From: Brassica napus | Lineage: Eukaryota; Streptophyta; Magnoliopsida; Brassicales; Brassicaceae | Assembly (NCBI RefSeq): GCF_020379485.1 | Contig: NC_063446.1 | Span: forward strand, 19,045,525 to 19,109,524 | Reading direction: 5' to 3' | Length of the DNA stretch: 64,000 nucleotides | Shown: in pieces, positions 12,145-22,570 of the stretch | How the letters are laid out: each line of letters begins with the position of its first letter | How positions within the stretch are numbered: position 1 is the first letter of the stretch | Notes under the pieces: generated by a model | The model's database searches: none | Seen by the model: the letters and a program-made list of their open reading frames with translations, nothing else | What the model was told of the DNA's origin: nothing | Translations under genes and position numbers: made by a program

Positions 12145-12700
12145 TTTTCTCATCAATCTTTTTACACTTTTTTTTTTGTTTATACTTTTAAATGCTTGGA
12201 TGATATTAGATGTTGAAAGAAGCTTAAATCTTAAAGGATTAGAAAGTATGATATTATTTAATATATCGAAGAGTTACTGATGTGTATAAATATTTTTCAA
12301 AATATAGCTCCATGTAGGTTGGAAAAAAAAATTCTTACACTAGGCTGAAATAAATAAGTAAGCAAGGGCGTTATTGTTACAGAGATATAATTATGTAAAA
12401 GTTGGTATTGTATTTTATTTTTTTTTGCTAAAAGGTATTGTATTTTGACCCATTTAATTATTTTCAGTTTGGTTTCTTTGTGGTTACATTTTTTTCATAA
12501 TCGAAAATTTAAAATTAATGTTCTCAATCATTGAATTAAAGCTATTCCAGCAACTCAGAGAAATGAAAAGAGTTGATCACCAAAAACTGAAACAATGGAT
12601 TTCAAGCTCCTGAACGATCTGTCGGCCACCCTTCTACACAAATTTGAACCGCCACCGAGTAACCCTAAAATTATTTTTGCTGCGCCTTACTCTGTTTAAG
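12145..12700. repeat. Duplicated upstream region of the ECA1-like pseudogene
   Basis: About 550 bp here align by eye with 13485-14220 upstream of the intact ECA1-like gene. Shared landmarks include AAAGTTGGTATTGT, GACCCATTTAATT and the segment around CTGTCGGC with ACCGCCACC. The duplication therefore covers gene plus promoter. This copy lacks the Stowaway-like element present in the other. Confidence 0.75.
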
Positions 12701-13121
12701 GCTACAACATGGTAGAGTTCTGGGGAAGCTATTTATTACATATTGTTGTCTTAACTATCTATTCATTTGAGTTTTCCTCCGTACTACACTTTGTTTCAAA
12801 TAATGTAGGTGGGGATACCATTGAATACATGGATGATTTGTATGAAAAGATCTAAATATAATGTAAACACTTACTTAAACTGAATTTCTTTGATAATTTG
12901 TCTTTTGAAATCAGCAAATTGTTAAAAACGAATCAAAGAGGGATGAAAAAGATAGGTGCGATTACCATATTGTATTAAAATTTGGATTTTTCTGGAAGAG
13001 AGCTCCAAAGTTTTTATTAAATTAAGCGATTTAGAAATTTCACTATATTGAACTATCTAATACGGTAAAAAGACATATATGGCTTGGAAAATGATAAATG
13101 ACTGATCTAAAGTGCAGATTT
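12701..13121. other. Intergenic region between the duplicated ECA1-like units
   Basis: Non-coding DNA downstream (3' side) of the intact minus-strand ECA1-like gene. Nothing recognisable beyond its likely 3' untranslated region. Confidence 0.5.
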
Positions 13122-13484
13122 TCACTTGTGTGTAGGTGGATTGGGAACGATGCGAGCGCAAATTTCCTTGAGGTAAGGTGGGAAGAATGGGTTCAGTGGA
13201 AACATTTGAGGCCAACAATTTGCATCTAAGGATGAGAACACCTTGCAACACGGGGCTTCAAGATTTTCAAACTTGCCAGAAAGAATTGAATTGGATATTT
13301 GGAGCACACATCCCTCGACGTTAAAAAGAGACGACCAACATTTTACCAAATCAATAGGTAAACCCAGAGGAAAAAGTGCAGGTATTGTTGCTGGGGGTTG
13401 CACTTGAGCTACTCTTTCAGTGGCAAAAGTTACAGCCCAAAGAGATGCAACTAAGATCATTGAGAAAGAAACTTTGCTTCCCAT
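13122..13484 (-). CDS. ECA1/EC1-like small cysteine-rich secreted protein (prolamin-like domain)
   Basis: The product has 120 residues from the ATG at 13484; a longer frame to 13496 would need a TTG start and is rejected. Residues 1-22 (MGSKVSFSMILVASLWAVTF) form a signal peptide, followed by a Pro-rich linker. The mature part has six cysteines at 49, 59, 79, 80, 90 and 109, in the order C-x9-C-x19-CC-x9-C-x18-C. It includes CWSSLFNVEGCVLQI and APCCKVFSSLDANCWPQMFP, which is the DUF1278/prolamin-like pattern of the ECA1 gametogenesis-related family. Relatives include the egg-cell EC1 proteins that act on sperm at fertilisation, but this large family is mostly uncharacterised, so a role in reproduction is inference. 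There is no intron. A broken tandem copy lies just downstream in its reading direction. Confidence 0.85.
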   Translation of the reverse strand: MGSKVSFSMILVASLWAVTFATERVAQVQPPATIPALFPLGLPIDLVKCWSSLFNVEGCVLQISNSILSGKFENLEAPCCKVFSSLDANCWPQMFPLNPFFPPYLKEICARIVPNPPTHK

Positions 13485-13629
13485 TTTTCTTATCAATATT
13501 TTTACAAATTTTTTTGTTTAATTTTTTTAGAGTTTTAGATACTTGGATAGATGTTGAAAGAATCTTAATATTTATATGATTAGAAAGGAAAAAAATTATT
13601 AAATATATCAAAGAGTTACCTATGAGTAT

Positions 13630-13852
13630 TACTCCCTCGTTTCGATTTAATTGTCGTTGTCGGAAAAAAAATTTCGTTTCAAATAAGTGTTGTTTTAGAG
13701 TTTCAATGCAAAATTTATTAATAAAATTTTTCACTATTTTTTTTATTGATTGAAAAATGGTTAGATGTATAGGTAATTGTGTTTTTGTTTTGGAAATATA
13801 CAAAATCATATGTTGTGTGCATAAAAACAATTAAAATGAAACGGAGGGAGTG
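13630..13852. mobile_element. Stowaway-like MITE in the ECA1-like promoter
   Basis: The left terminus at 13632 (CTCCCTCGTTTCGATTT) and the right terminus at 13850 (AAAATGAAACGGAGGGAG) are inverted repeats; the left flank is TA. The interior is about 219 bp and non-coding. The paralogous upstream region near 12285-12300 has no such sequence, giving an empty-site control. It lies about 150 bp upstream of the ECA1-like start codon. Confidence 0.85.
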
Positions 13853-14229
13853 GTAATTATTCGAATCGTAACTCCATGCAGGTTTATGAAACATTTTTTC
13901 TTACATTATGCTGAAATAAATGACTAACGCATGGGAGTTATCATTACGGAGATAAAATTATGCGAAAGTTGGTATTGTGTTTTGGGACCCATTTAATTTT
14001 CAGTTTTTTTTTGTTTACATTTTTTCTTTCATAATCAAAATTTATAAATTAAGATTCCCAATCAGCGAATCAAAAATATTCATACAACTCAGAGGGATCG
14101 ATCTCCAAAATTGAAACAAGGAATTTCAAGACCCTAGATGATTTGTCGGCAATACTTCTTCACAATTTTTTACCGCCACCAACAAACCTTAACATTTCGT
14201 GTGCCAACCGCTATAAGCCATTGCATTTT

Positions 14230-15744
14230 TACGGAACAACTTTATAACTCGGGATTATCCTACAGATATTGGTAATATATTTTAGTTACAATAAATGCAA
14301 ATCAAAGGATCACAAGTCAACCGAAAAACCCTAAATCCTTAATGCCAATTCATCAAATATATAAGTTACAAAAAAAAAAAAATTCATCAAATATGCCAAA
14401 TTGAAGCTATTGCCGATTTCTTTTCAATCCTTAATCAGAAATTATTTTTAGTTTTTCTTATTGTCTCTCGATGTAAAAAAGCTATCAATTCGAATTCGCA
14501 ATTCAGACGGCTTATTTAGGAAGTCTAAATCTGGCTTTTTTTTATTTGTATCCCATCCAATTAGGTGTTACGTTTTAACCCAATAGGTTGGTGAAAAAAA
14601 AAATTATGATTTTTATGGATAGTTTTTAAAATCGGGTAGTTACACCATATATACAACAAAAATACATAAATACACTAACTAACTAAAACTTTCCTCTCTT
14701 TATTTTCTCTTTCTGTCTCTCTCTACTCTCTCTCCCAAAATCAAATTTTCCATTTTTAAAATTTGCAGATAATTTTTGGTTGGGGTATATAATAGTATTA
14801 TTAAATTTAGGTTACACAACTGTTATTAAACCATTTTATATTTAAAATAAATGATAAATAAATTTTGTTTGGAATGGAGAATATTTAAAACGCATCTTCA
14901 TTTCGAGGTGTGCATTGTTCTTTGTGCAACATAGCTGAGAATTCTTATACTCCCTTCGTTTCACAAAGAGTGTCACTTAGACACTTTTCACACATATTAA
15001 TGAACTCATTAAAATGTATTTATGTTTTCATTAATATCACATATCTAACCAATAGTATTTTAGATAAATCGATTTATTTATCAAATCAATGTATTTTGCA
15101 ATTAATTTTGAACTGAAAGATTTTATAAATTGCATTGGTATTGTAGAATGACATTCTTTGTAAAACAAGAAAAATGAGCTAAAATGATACTTAATATGAA
15201 ACATAGGGATTAATTCCTATGATTTTTGTTGAGGTATTGCTCCTCTCATTTCCAGCTATTGGTGATTGGGTTAAGTGCGCTTCAAATGAAAGGCAACTCG
15301 TTGCGATACCAATTTATTTCCTCCATCGAACGATTCAACTATTTTGTAAACCTTTGGTAATCCTAACGGGAATTGGTAAGGGTTGTATTAATTTACTTTA
15401 TTTTATTTCATTTTTGCTATAAACTGCTGTATGTATAAAAAAAATTAGATCCTTTTTAAAAAGAAAAATGTTGAAGTAGGATTAGGATTAGGCCAAAAAC
15501 TCTCCGAAAAGGTCTTTATGCGTAGTCAACAAGTTAATAGATGGAACGAGTGAACTCGTACTTGTTTGACGTCTACGGCGAACCCATGGAATCCTTCAAA
15601 GTCAGCGACCAAAACAAATCTAATTCAATATTTGTTGTCGTGAGGGGCAGATCTTATTGATCCACGAATCATAATCGTCTAGTAGTATAACGACTTCTTT
15701 ATCTCGCTCTACACGGAAACATGGAGCTCAAGTGATCCAACGTT
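14230..15744. other. Intergenic region with one degenerate MITE
   Basis: AT-rich DNA between the ECA1-like upstream region and the ATL gene. Apart from the MITE at 14948-15212 no feature was recognised. The 100 bases before 15745 are the likely leader of the ATL gene. Short open frames at 14910-15116 and 15219-15422 have no family resemblance. Confidence 0.5.
14948..15212. mobile_element. Degenerate Stowaway-like MITE
   Basis: The left end at 14950 (CTCCCTTCGTTTCACAAAGA) and right end at 15210 (TTAATATGAAACATAGGGAT) are imperfect inverted repeats flanked by TA on both sides. The length of about 261 bp matches the other two copies. The termini are more diverged, which suggests an older insertion. 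Confidence 0.7.
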
Positions 15745-16734
15745 ATGACTATCTTCACGAGAGATCTCAGCCATAGGTTCGTTTTATGTGTTTTATTACC
15801 GCTTTTCATTTTCCAATTCCTGCCTAACGCAACCTGCCAGCAAGAGTCAGAATCCAAGGTCACGGCGGAATCAGTAATTGGAATCGTTTTGCTTTCCATG
15901 TTCCTATTATGTATAGTCGGTTGCTGCTTCTTCTATGCATGCCAGAGTGCAGAGATTGAGGCGGGAAGCCGTCAAGTGCTGCACACTAGAGCAAGGCATG
16001 GGCTCGACAAGGACATCATCGAGTCCTTCCCGTTTTTCCTTTACTCAGAGATTAAAGGGCTCAAGATAGGCAAAGGCGGAATGGAATGTGCAATTTGTTT
16101 AAACGAGTTCGAGGATGAAGAAACACTACGTTGGATGCCTCCTTGTAGTCACACTTTCCATGCTAGCTGCATCGATGTCTGGCTCTCTTCTTGGTCCACA
16201 TGTCCGGTTTGCCGTGCAAATCTGTCTTTGAAACCTGGTGAGAGCTTTCCATATCCGAGCATGGATCTTGAAACGGGAAATGAACAAGGAGGTGTTCAAG
16301 ACGACATAAACTTGACAGGTAACAACAATGCAAATTATACAACACCTCGATCGAGATCTACAGGGTTATTGTCTAGCTGGCGTATGGCTGAGATATTCGT
16401 CCCTAGATCTCATTCGACGGGACGTTCAGTGGTTCAACTTGGCGAGAATCTAGAACGATTCACACTGCAGTTACCGGATGAGGTGCAAAGACAACTGGCT
16501 AGCTTGAATCCGACAAGGAAAAGCCTCATGGCCTTACCTGAAGCCAGGAGTTCGAGACAGGGCTACAGGAGCGGCAGTGTTGGAAGCAAGAGAAGCAGTT
16601 TCTCTCAAGGACGACAAACATTTCAGCGGGCCCTATCTATGTCTCTCTCTTTCTCTTTTCAAGATACTTCCCAAACTAGGGACAAAGATTCTGGTGAACG
16701 GTCGTTTGAACGCCTCATGCCAGAGAAGGTCTAA
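15745..16734 (+). CDS. ATL-type RING-H2 E3 ubiquitin ligase (ATL35-like)
   Basis: Intronless, 329 residues. It has a hydrophobic signal segment (residues about 11-30), a second transmembrane helix (about 44-66, IGIVLLSMFLLCIVGCCFFY) and the GLD motif of the ATL family (HGLDKDIIESFPFFLYSEIK). A RING-H2 finger follows at about 115-155: CAICLNEF, then MPPCSHTFHASCIDVWLSSW and CPVCR. All eight zinc ligands, the Pro before the third Cys and the WL pair are present. ATL proteins are membrane-bound ligases that pass ubiquitin from an E2 to substrates, often in defence and carbon/nitrogen signalling. The tail is Ser/Arg-rich (LMALPEARSSRQGYRSG). Its position beside MLH1 matches the Arabidopsis ATL35-37 cluster, which is the reason for the name; direct orthology is inferred. 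Confidence 0.9.
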   Translation: MTIFTRDLSHRFVLCVLLPLFIFQFLPNATCQQESESKVTAESVIGIVLLSMFLLCIVGCCFFYACQSAEIEAGSRQVLHTRARHGLDKDIIESFPFFLYSEIKGLKIGKGGMECAICLNEFEDEETLRWMPPCSHTFHASCIDVWLSSWSTCPVCRANLSLKPGESFPYPSMDLETGNEQGGVQDDINLTGNNNANYTTPRSRSTGLLSSWRMAEIFVPRSHSTGRSVVQLGENLERFTLQLPDEVQRQLASLNPTRKSLMALPEARSSRQGYRSGSVGSKRSSFSQGRQTFQRALSMSLSFSFQDTSQTRDKDSGERSFERLMPEKV

Positions 16735-16922
16735 CAACTAATCTATCTACTCTATCTATTTTTTCTTTCAATGGACGAAATTAAGTCACAAAAAAGGTCG
16801 AGTTTGATGATTATGGTTGCGATTATCCACGCGTGCCACAACTTGGTTTAACAATAAACTGGTTCTAGTATTTTTATTTTACTAAGGGTATGTAAACATA
16901 GTAAGAGTCAATGAGATTTCGA

Positions 16923-19900
16923 TTAGCACCGTTCAAATATCTTGTACAGCTTTTCAAGGGATGCTACCTGCAAAAAGAGTAAAAAGAATGTGATTATTGT
17001 CTTTGTGAGATTTGATTTGGACTTTTTGTAACATGTGAAACTTCTATTGGTAATTAACAAAATGGTAACCTTAACAAAAGTTCCGTTTGAAGCCATGGAG
17101 GCTGGTGGCTTTAAGAACAATCTCATAGACGGAAACAGCACATGTTGGATTGACCATTCACGTTGCGCCCATGCGGTTTCAGCATCTGAGAGAAGGTCTT
17201 GGTCAAGAACTGACTCCATCTCGACGTTACCCCCTGCAACAGTTTAATGTAAAAATTAGATTCTCACTTCCTTCTCATATGCAGAAAACCAAAAGCAAAA
17301 AGGTAAAATACCTAAAGCTGGATTCTCCTGAGAGCTCTTCTCATTTGTCTTAGTATAAAACCGAACACCGTCACCAGATGGATTTGGCAAAAGAGGAGGA
17401 TGCATGGCGTAAAAATTCCCAATAGCTGCAGAAACTCCTTGAAAGCAAGCCTTCTCATCTTCCCATTCAACCTAAATAGCACGTTAGGGAGACATTAGAA
17501 CCCACTGTTCCTCTGATCAGTAACATTACTGTAGAAGCACTTTGATTCAGAAGTACTCACATCATTTCCCAAGCATAGTAAAAACTCAGGAACACGATCC
17601 ATGTCAGGTGTATACTGGTCGAGTATGACAGGAAGCCGTGACAAATTCCCATCGGAATCAATGAACACGCTGAAATACTCCTCTAACATCTCTACCTTTT
17701 CCATAAGGAGTTCTGTATTCATCTATACATTAAAACGAAACAAGTTAACCAAATCCATAGGCAAACATTACAGCATCATGAACTTGTTACAAGTTGAGTA
17801 GAAGGCGATGCAGAGGGAAGAACTTACTTCGGCGATTCTTTCTTTCAGATGATCTTTTTCGTTATTTTCAGGATCTAGATCCTCCTCTTGCAGAGCCAAC
17901 AATATCAACTCAGACAGAGGGGCTGGATCGCTAAGCTGTATTGCATTAAAATGAGCAAAACGACGAAGAGTTTGCTGATACATGAGCTCTTTGCTGCAAA
18001 TTCCAATAGGATGGTATACGGTATGAGCTTTAAAAGACTTCGTGTAGACTCTCTATATTGACAAAGTAGAATATCATCCATTAAACATTTAGACTTGAGA
18101 ATAATACCTGAGGTTCACGACATTTGCTAGATATAGATGTGTTTGATACTGAACTAAAGCGAAAACATCATCTGCCATTCCAACATATGTGCAATTCCTT
18201 ACTGTCTCCAGCAAACCTAACAGAGAATAAATTAAAGAGAAGCGGTTACAAGGATTGGTTTAACGAAGATTATGTTCAGAGGAGTAACAATGCCGAGCAA
18301 AGCAACCTGGATGGTAGCAGCTGTCAATCCCAGAAAGAAGTTCCTGGACACTAGAAAGATCAGCAGTTTCCTTTGGGTTTCTTCTTTGTCTTATAGAAGA
18401 CCTGCAAGACAAATAATAGTATCACACACAACCAATAAAACAAGCTCAAATTTTGTTAATATGAAACTATATACTGTATGTTGTATATCAGGTAAGGTCG
18501 TACCTTACTGCACTCAAGCTAGAAACCGTGTCAGGTAGATTATGGGGCTTAGGTTGCAAAAACGCATGTAACCTTCCAGCTGGATCAGATGAATCCGTTC
18601 TCACCATTTTATGCACAGGAACTTTCGGTGTTTTTTGTCCTAGTTAAATAGAAGAGCACAAGTTATTCTATGAAGTGAAAAAGTGACAAAAGAGTATGCA
18701 ACGGGAAAGGTTTTACGCAATAAAGGTAAACAACGCAGCCAAATGAATCAGTACCAGAAGGCAGCGGAGAAACTGGAGTATCACTTTTCGAGGATTTCAG
18801 CGTAGATTGAATGTATTCCACTTTCTGTAGCACGAAGGAACACTTATAATTGTTCTTAATCTCCAACAAAAAATATTGCTTGAAGTTGTTTTGCACGCGC
18901 ATACCTGCTCTTGAAACGTCCTAGTATCATTTGTGTTCCTCAGTTTCAGTTCAACCTCTGACTGTATCATATCGATCATGATTTCCTGGTTTAAAAGGCT
19001 TACCTGCGCTTGACCAAAACCATTTATCATTTGATGCATAAATAAGGAATTCGTGTTAAAAGTAAGTTAAGTAGTAAATACACAATCTTATCATAGAAAT
19101 AGTTGGACACATGAATCTTAAGCAGCTGTCTCAAAGCAATTACTTCTTTTTTTGTTGGGTGAATATTGATATCAACATGCTCCCGTGGCAAATTGATCGA
19201 CATATAGACAAAAGGTTTGGATGCTTTTGGTAATGTTGCAGCATAAACAATCTCAACGGCTCTTTTTAAAGCTGAACATTCCACCAATCTATCTGTTGTA
19301 ACCGATAAACCAATTATCAGTACAGTGGATCATCTAGTGATAAATTTCATACAACTTTTAATTTCTATTTGAGGAAAGAAAGTCCTCACCATTAATAAAA
19401 AGCACCAAAATGGTCTTCTTAGCAACATAGTTCGAATTGGACACAAAACCTTCCATATCAAAAGCACAACCGGAGGATTCACCAGAGGAGACTTCTACTT
19501 TAATCAAGCTTTTCGCAACTGACACACCGTAAACTGATCTGATAGAATCAAGCCTTGAAGACGACACGACAGAGTGAACATCAGCCTTGACAGCTCCATG
19601 CTGGCGAGAAAGCAGCAATCATTAAAAAAAAAGCCAAGTAGACTAGTCTAGTTACTAGCAAGTATTACAAACCTTTCGACAAGAGAAGCTAACGTTATTG
19701 TGATGAATGGCCATCCGGCTCAGCAAATCTACTATTTTTCCATAATCATCAGCAGAGTTCTGAAGTGTCTTCCTTCTAGCAATCATATTATAAAACAAAT
19801 TCTCCACCTAAAACATAACAAAACTCCAGAATCAAAGTTACTCTTTTGTTCAACCAGTTTGATAACTTTACCATTATTTGAGTTCCTTTGACAGCCGCAC

Positions 19901-20574
19901 ACGCCTTTGGCTCATGCTCCATCACACCATCTCTGTAAGACACTCTGAAACAGAAATTGCAAATATATAATTAATAAGAAAAATGAGCAGAGCAAAACAT
20001 ATCTTTAACAAATCAACGTTCCAGACCTGTGACCATGAATCTGGCCTTTGGTGATAGTGGTGACAGTAACATGAGCAACGTAAGTCATACTAGCAAGTGC
20101 CTCTCCTCTAAAACCCATCGAACTAAGAGAGAACAAATCTTCATACTTGCTCAGCTTCGACGTCGTATGTCTCTCGCATAGAATCGGCAAGTCTTCACGC
20201 TACAATACGAAACAACAATTGAATCATTTTGCTCCACATCGAGAACGTTGATTTTCAGTGTGTAGAATCTTTACTCTAATGCCGTGGCCATCGTCGGAGA
20301 CTTGAATTAGCTTCAAGCCACCGTCCTTAACAGTGACGCTTATGGAAGTTGAGTCGGCGTCCAGGCTATTCTCGACGAGCTCCTTAACCGCCGAAACTGG
20401 ACGCTGGATTACTTCACCCGCTGCGATACGGTTTACCACTGACTCTTCTAGCCGTTGTATCTTCGGCGGGTCTCTCGGTGCAATCGACGGAGACGGAGAC
20501 TCTTCCACCTCCATCGCCATGGCCGTAGACTCTTCCTCTTCCATCGCCACCGCAAGAGGCGAACCGTCCGTCAT
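16923..20574 (-). CDS. MLH1: DNA mismatch repair protein MLH1
   Basis: Sixteen exons on the minus strand: 20574-20275, 20199-20027, 19944-19872, 19807-19673, 19600-19390, 19292-19144, 19003-18905, 18824-18755, 18639-18504, 18401-18307, 18216-18108, 17993-17828, 17722-17561, 17471-17312, 17233-17070 and 16967-16923. All have GT-AG borders and consistent phases, giving 748 residues. The start is the ATG at 20574; the frame to 20589 begins with TTG. GHKL ATPase motifs are intact: ELVENSLDA (65-73, with catalytic Glu and Mg-binding Asn), DDGHGIR (94-100), GFRGEALAS (129-137) and KGTQIMV (177-183). The C-terminus carries the heterodimerisation domain and the conserved final FERC. MLH1 pairs with PMS1 or MLH3 in the nucleus for mismatch repair and meiotic crossovers. 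An acidic N-terminal extension ([20 protein letters not shown]) is slightly expanded. Arabidopsis MLH1, from memory, is 737 residues. Confidence 0.95.
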
Positions 20575-22530
20575 CTCTCCTCCGCCCAAAACCTCGCGCC
20601 AGATACAAATTAGTGTCGCTTAATGTCTGCACATCGGGTCAAAAACGTCGTTTAGAGCCCATTTGGCCATGTTTGGGCCTTTAGCCCAGTTAAACGCCAT
20701 CAAGGCAACGACATCGTTTTACTTGTCCCCTAGTTAAGCCTTGGTGTTTGCAAGTGAACCGGATATGATATCTGAACCGAACCCCAAACAAATTTTGAAT
20801 CCAAAAACTCAATTCTAATCTGTAAAAGTGCTTGAACGGTTTTGTAGCACGCTAGCTTGGATATTAGTTATTATCCGGATCCTACCCGAACGGGAATGGT
20901 TACCCCAAAAACACCTGAGAACCTTTATAAATCCAAAAATCCCCAACACCTGAATTCAGATAATTATCGAAAAATCTAAATTAGTACCAGAAATGAATAT
21001 TCAAAACTCAAATGCTAAAGCTGTAGATTTATTTGCGACAGCTGCATTTACCCTCATTGTATACTTCATTTCATATCCATCTATCTCCAAAACATTCAGA
21101 CTTGATATGTATGTTGAATCATTAATCGTTTGGTCTTCTTAAGAGAGGTATGTATTCGTTTACCCTCACATGACAATCGATAGATACCTATAGAGTTAGT
21201 AGTAACATGGAAAAGTTTTCACGAAAAATTAACAAATTTGTTTAGTTTTTTTTTTTTACGTCGAACGGCCAACAAATTTGTTTAGTTAAGGTCTGTCATT
21301 TCGAAGTTTTTATTTGTAACATATTTTACCTTTCTTCTTAGTTGAAGTATTAAAATGTTGTTCGCTACGATAAGGCACATTTTCGGATTAACTTAGGAAT
21401 GACAGTTATTAATTAACTTATCCGATAACTTGATCATGTTAACTTATTAGTTAACCATCTATCACCCTTTCACATTTTGACCAAGAGATAACATCAAATT
21501 TAGTTGTTAATCGATATCGTTTTCATTCACGATAAAGAATTTTATGTGTTTGGTTTAGGTATTTGAATAAGGAATTATATTACATTTTTACTTCGGGAAG
21601 TATTCAAATGCTGTTCGATATGCATTACATTTTACCAACGCTGGGATTAACTGAAGACCGGCAGATATGTAATATCTTATGTGAATATATTAAGAAAAAA
21701 AAACCTACATAAAACTTTGCAACAAATGCCATACGCCTAGCTTAAAAATATCCAAATGGGCTTACATCGGCCATCCAAAAATCTGAATAGCCGAATAATT
21801 CTGATGTGTACTTGAACGACCCACAGCTCCAGACGTGGCTTCAAAGAGTTAATATTTTCTGTGAAAGTGGCAGAATAATGGTTCTTATTATCAAAATCTT
21901 GTATCATCTTCGAGTATGTTCATTTGTCCATCTGGATGAACCATTTTGATGGAAATGATAACTAAAATCATTTTAATGAACATCATCCAAATGGTTCATC
22001 TATATGAGTTTTAAAAATTTAGGCTAAAATAAAACTCATCAGAATGAATCTAATTGGCGCATCTCAAAGGATATAATTATCTCCTAGTTGACAAATAATC
22101 AAACAAAATAATGTATTAATAAGGGTAAAAGAGAAAACTTATACTTTTCTTAACATGTGTGACACACTCTTAAACTACACTTAATATGAACAGTGTAAGT
22201 ATTTATATATACTAGTTTTCCCAGGTTTACTTAGTTATAAAATGGTTCTATCAACCGAGTCTGATTTCAATTTGAATCCCGGTTGATTAATTTTGGAGCT
22301 AAAATGAATTTCAACACGTTATAATTGGTCCCGATGACAATACGAACAAAGTGCCATTGGGGAAATGTCCCTACCGACGATATCTGACGCGAGGCTAAAG
22401 GAAAAGCAGTTTTTTGTTTAGTGCGCGGTAATATATTTGATTATATGAAATTAAAAGTGAAAGAAACCTAAACAAAAGACGAGTTCAGCTTTGTAACAAA
22501 AACAAAAGAGTTTTATTCTGATTTATTAGA
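20575..22530. other. MLH1 upstream region and intergenic DNA
   Basis: The first 60 bases are the MLH1 leader. The remainder is AT-rich with no credible coding region. A short foldback sequence lies at 21931-22004. No promoter element could be assigned with confidence. Confidence 0.5.
21931..22004. repeat. Short foldback (inverted repeat) sequence
   Basis: GATGAACCATTT (21935-21946) is perfectly complementary to AAATGGTTCATC (21989-22000). Extending outwards and inwards gives 21-base arms with three mismatches (21931-21951 and 21984-22004) around a loop of about 32 bases. It may be a small MITE or a MITE remnant; no target duplication was identified. Confidence 0.65.
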
Positions 22531-22534
22531 GTTA

Positions 22535-22570
22535 CTAGATTTTGACCCGCCCTTAAAAGAGCGGATATAT
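22535..22570 (-). mobile_element. Helitron-like 3' terminus
   Basis: Read on the minus strand, a GC hairpin (CCGCTCTTTTAAGGGCGG) is followed eight bases later by CTAG and then a T. A short hairpin just before CTRR-3', with insertion next to T, is the Helitron end rule. The body would extend to the right on this strand. The 5' TC end was not located, so element length is unknown. A related but hairpin-decayed end occurs at 51992. Confidence 0.5.

Noticed and set aside
13484..13496. Longer start for the ECA1-like protein
   Set aside because: It requires a TTG initiator; the ATG at 13484 begins a normal signal peptide.
20574..20589. Longer MLH1 N-terminus beginning five codons upstream
   Set aside because: The upstream codon is TTG; the ATG at 20574 aligns with the remembered start of Arabidopsis MLH1.
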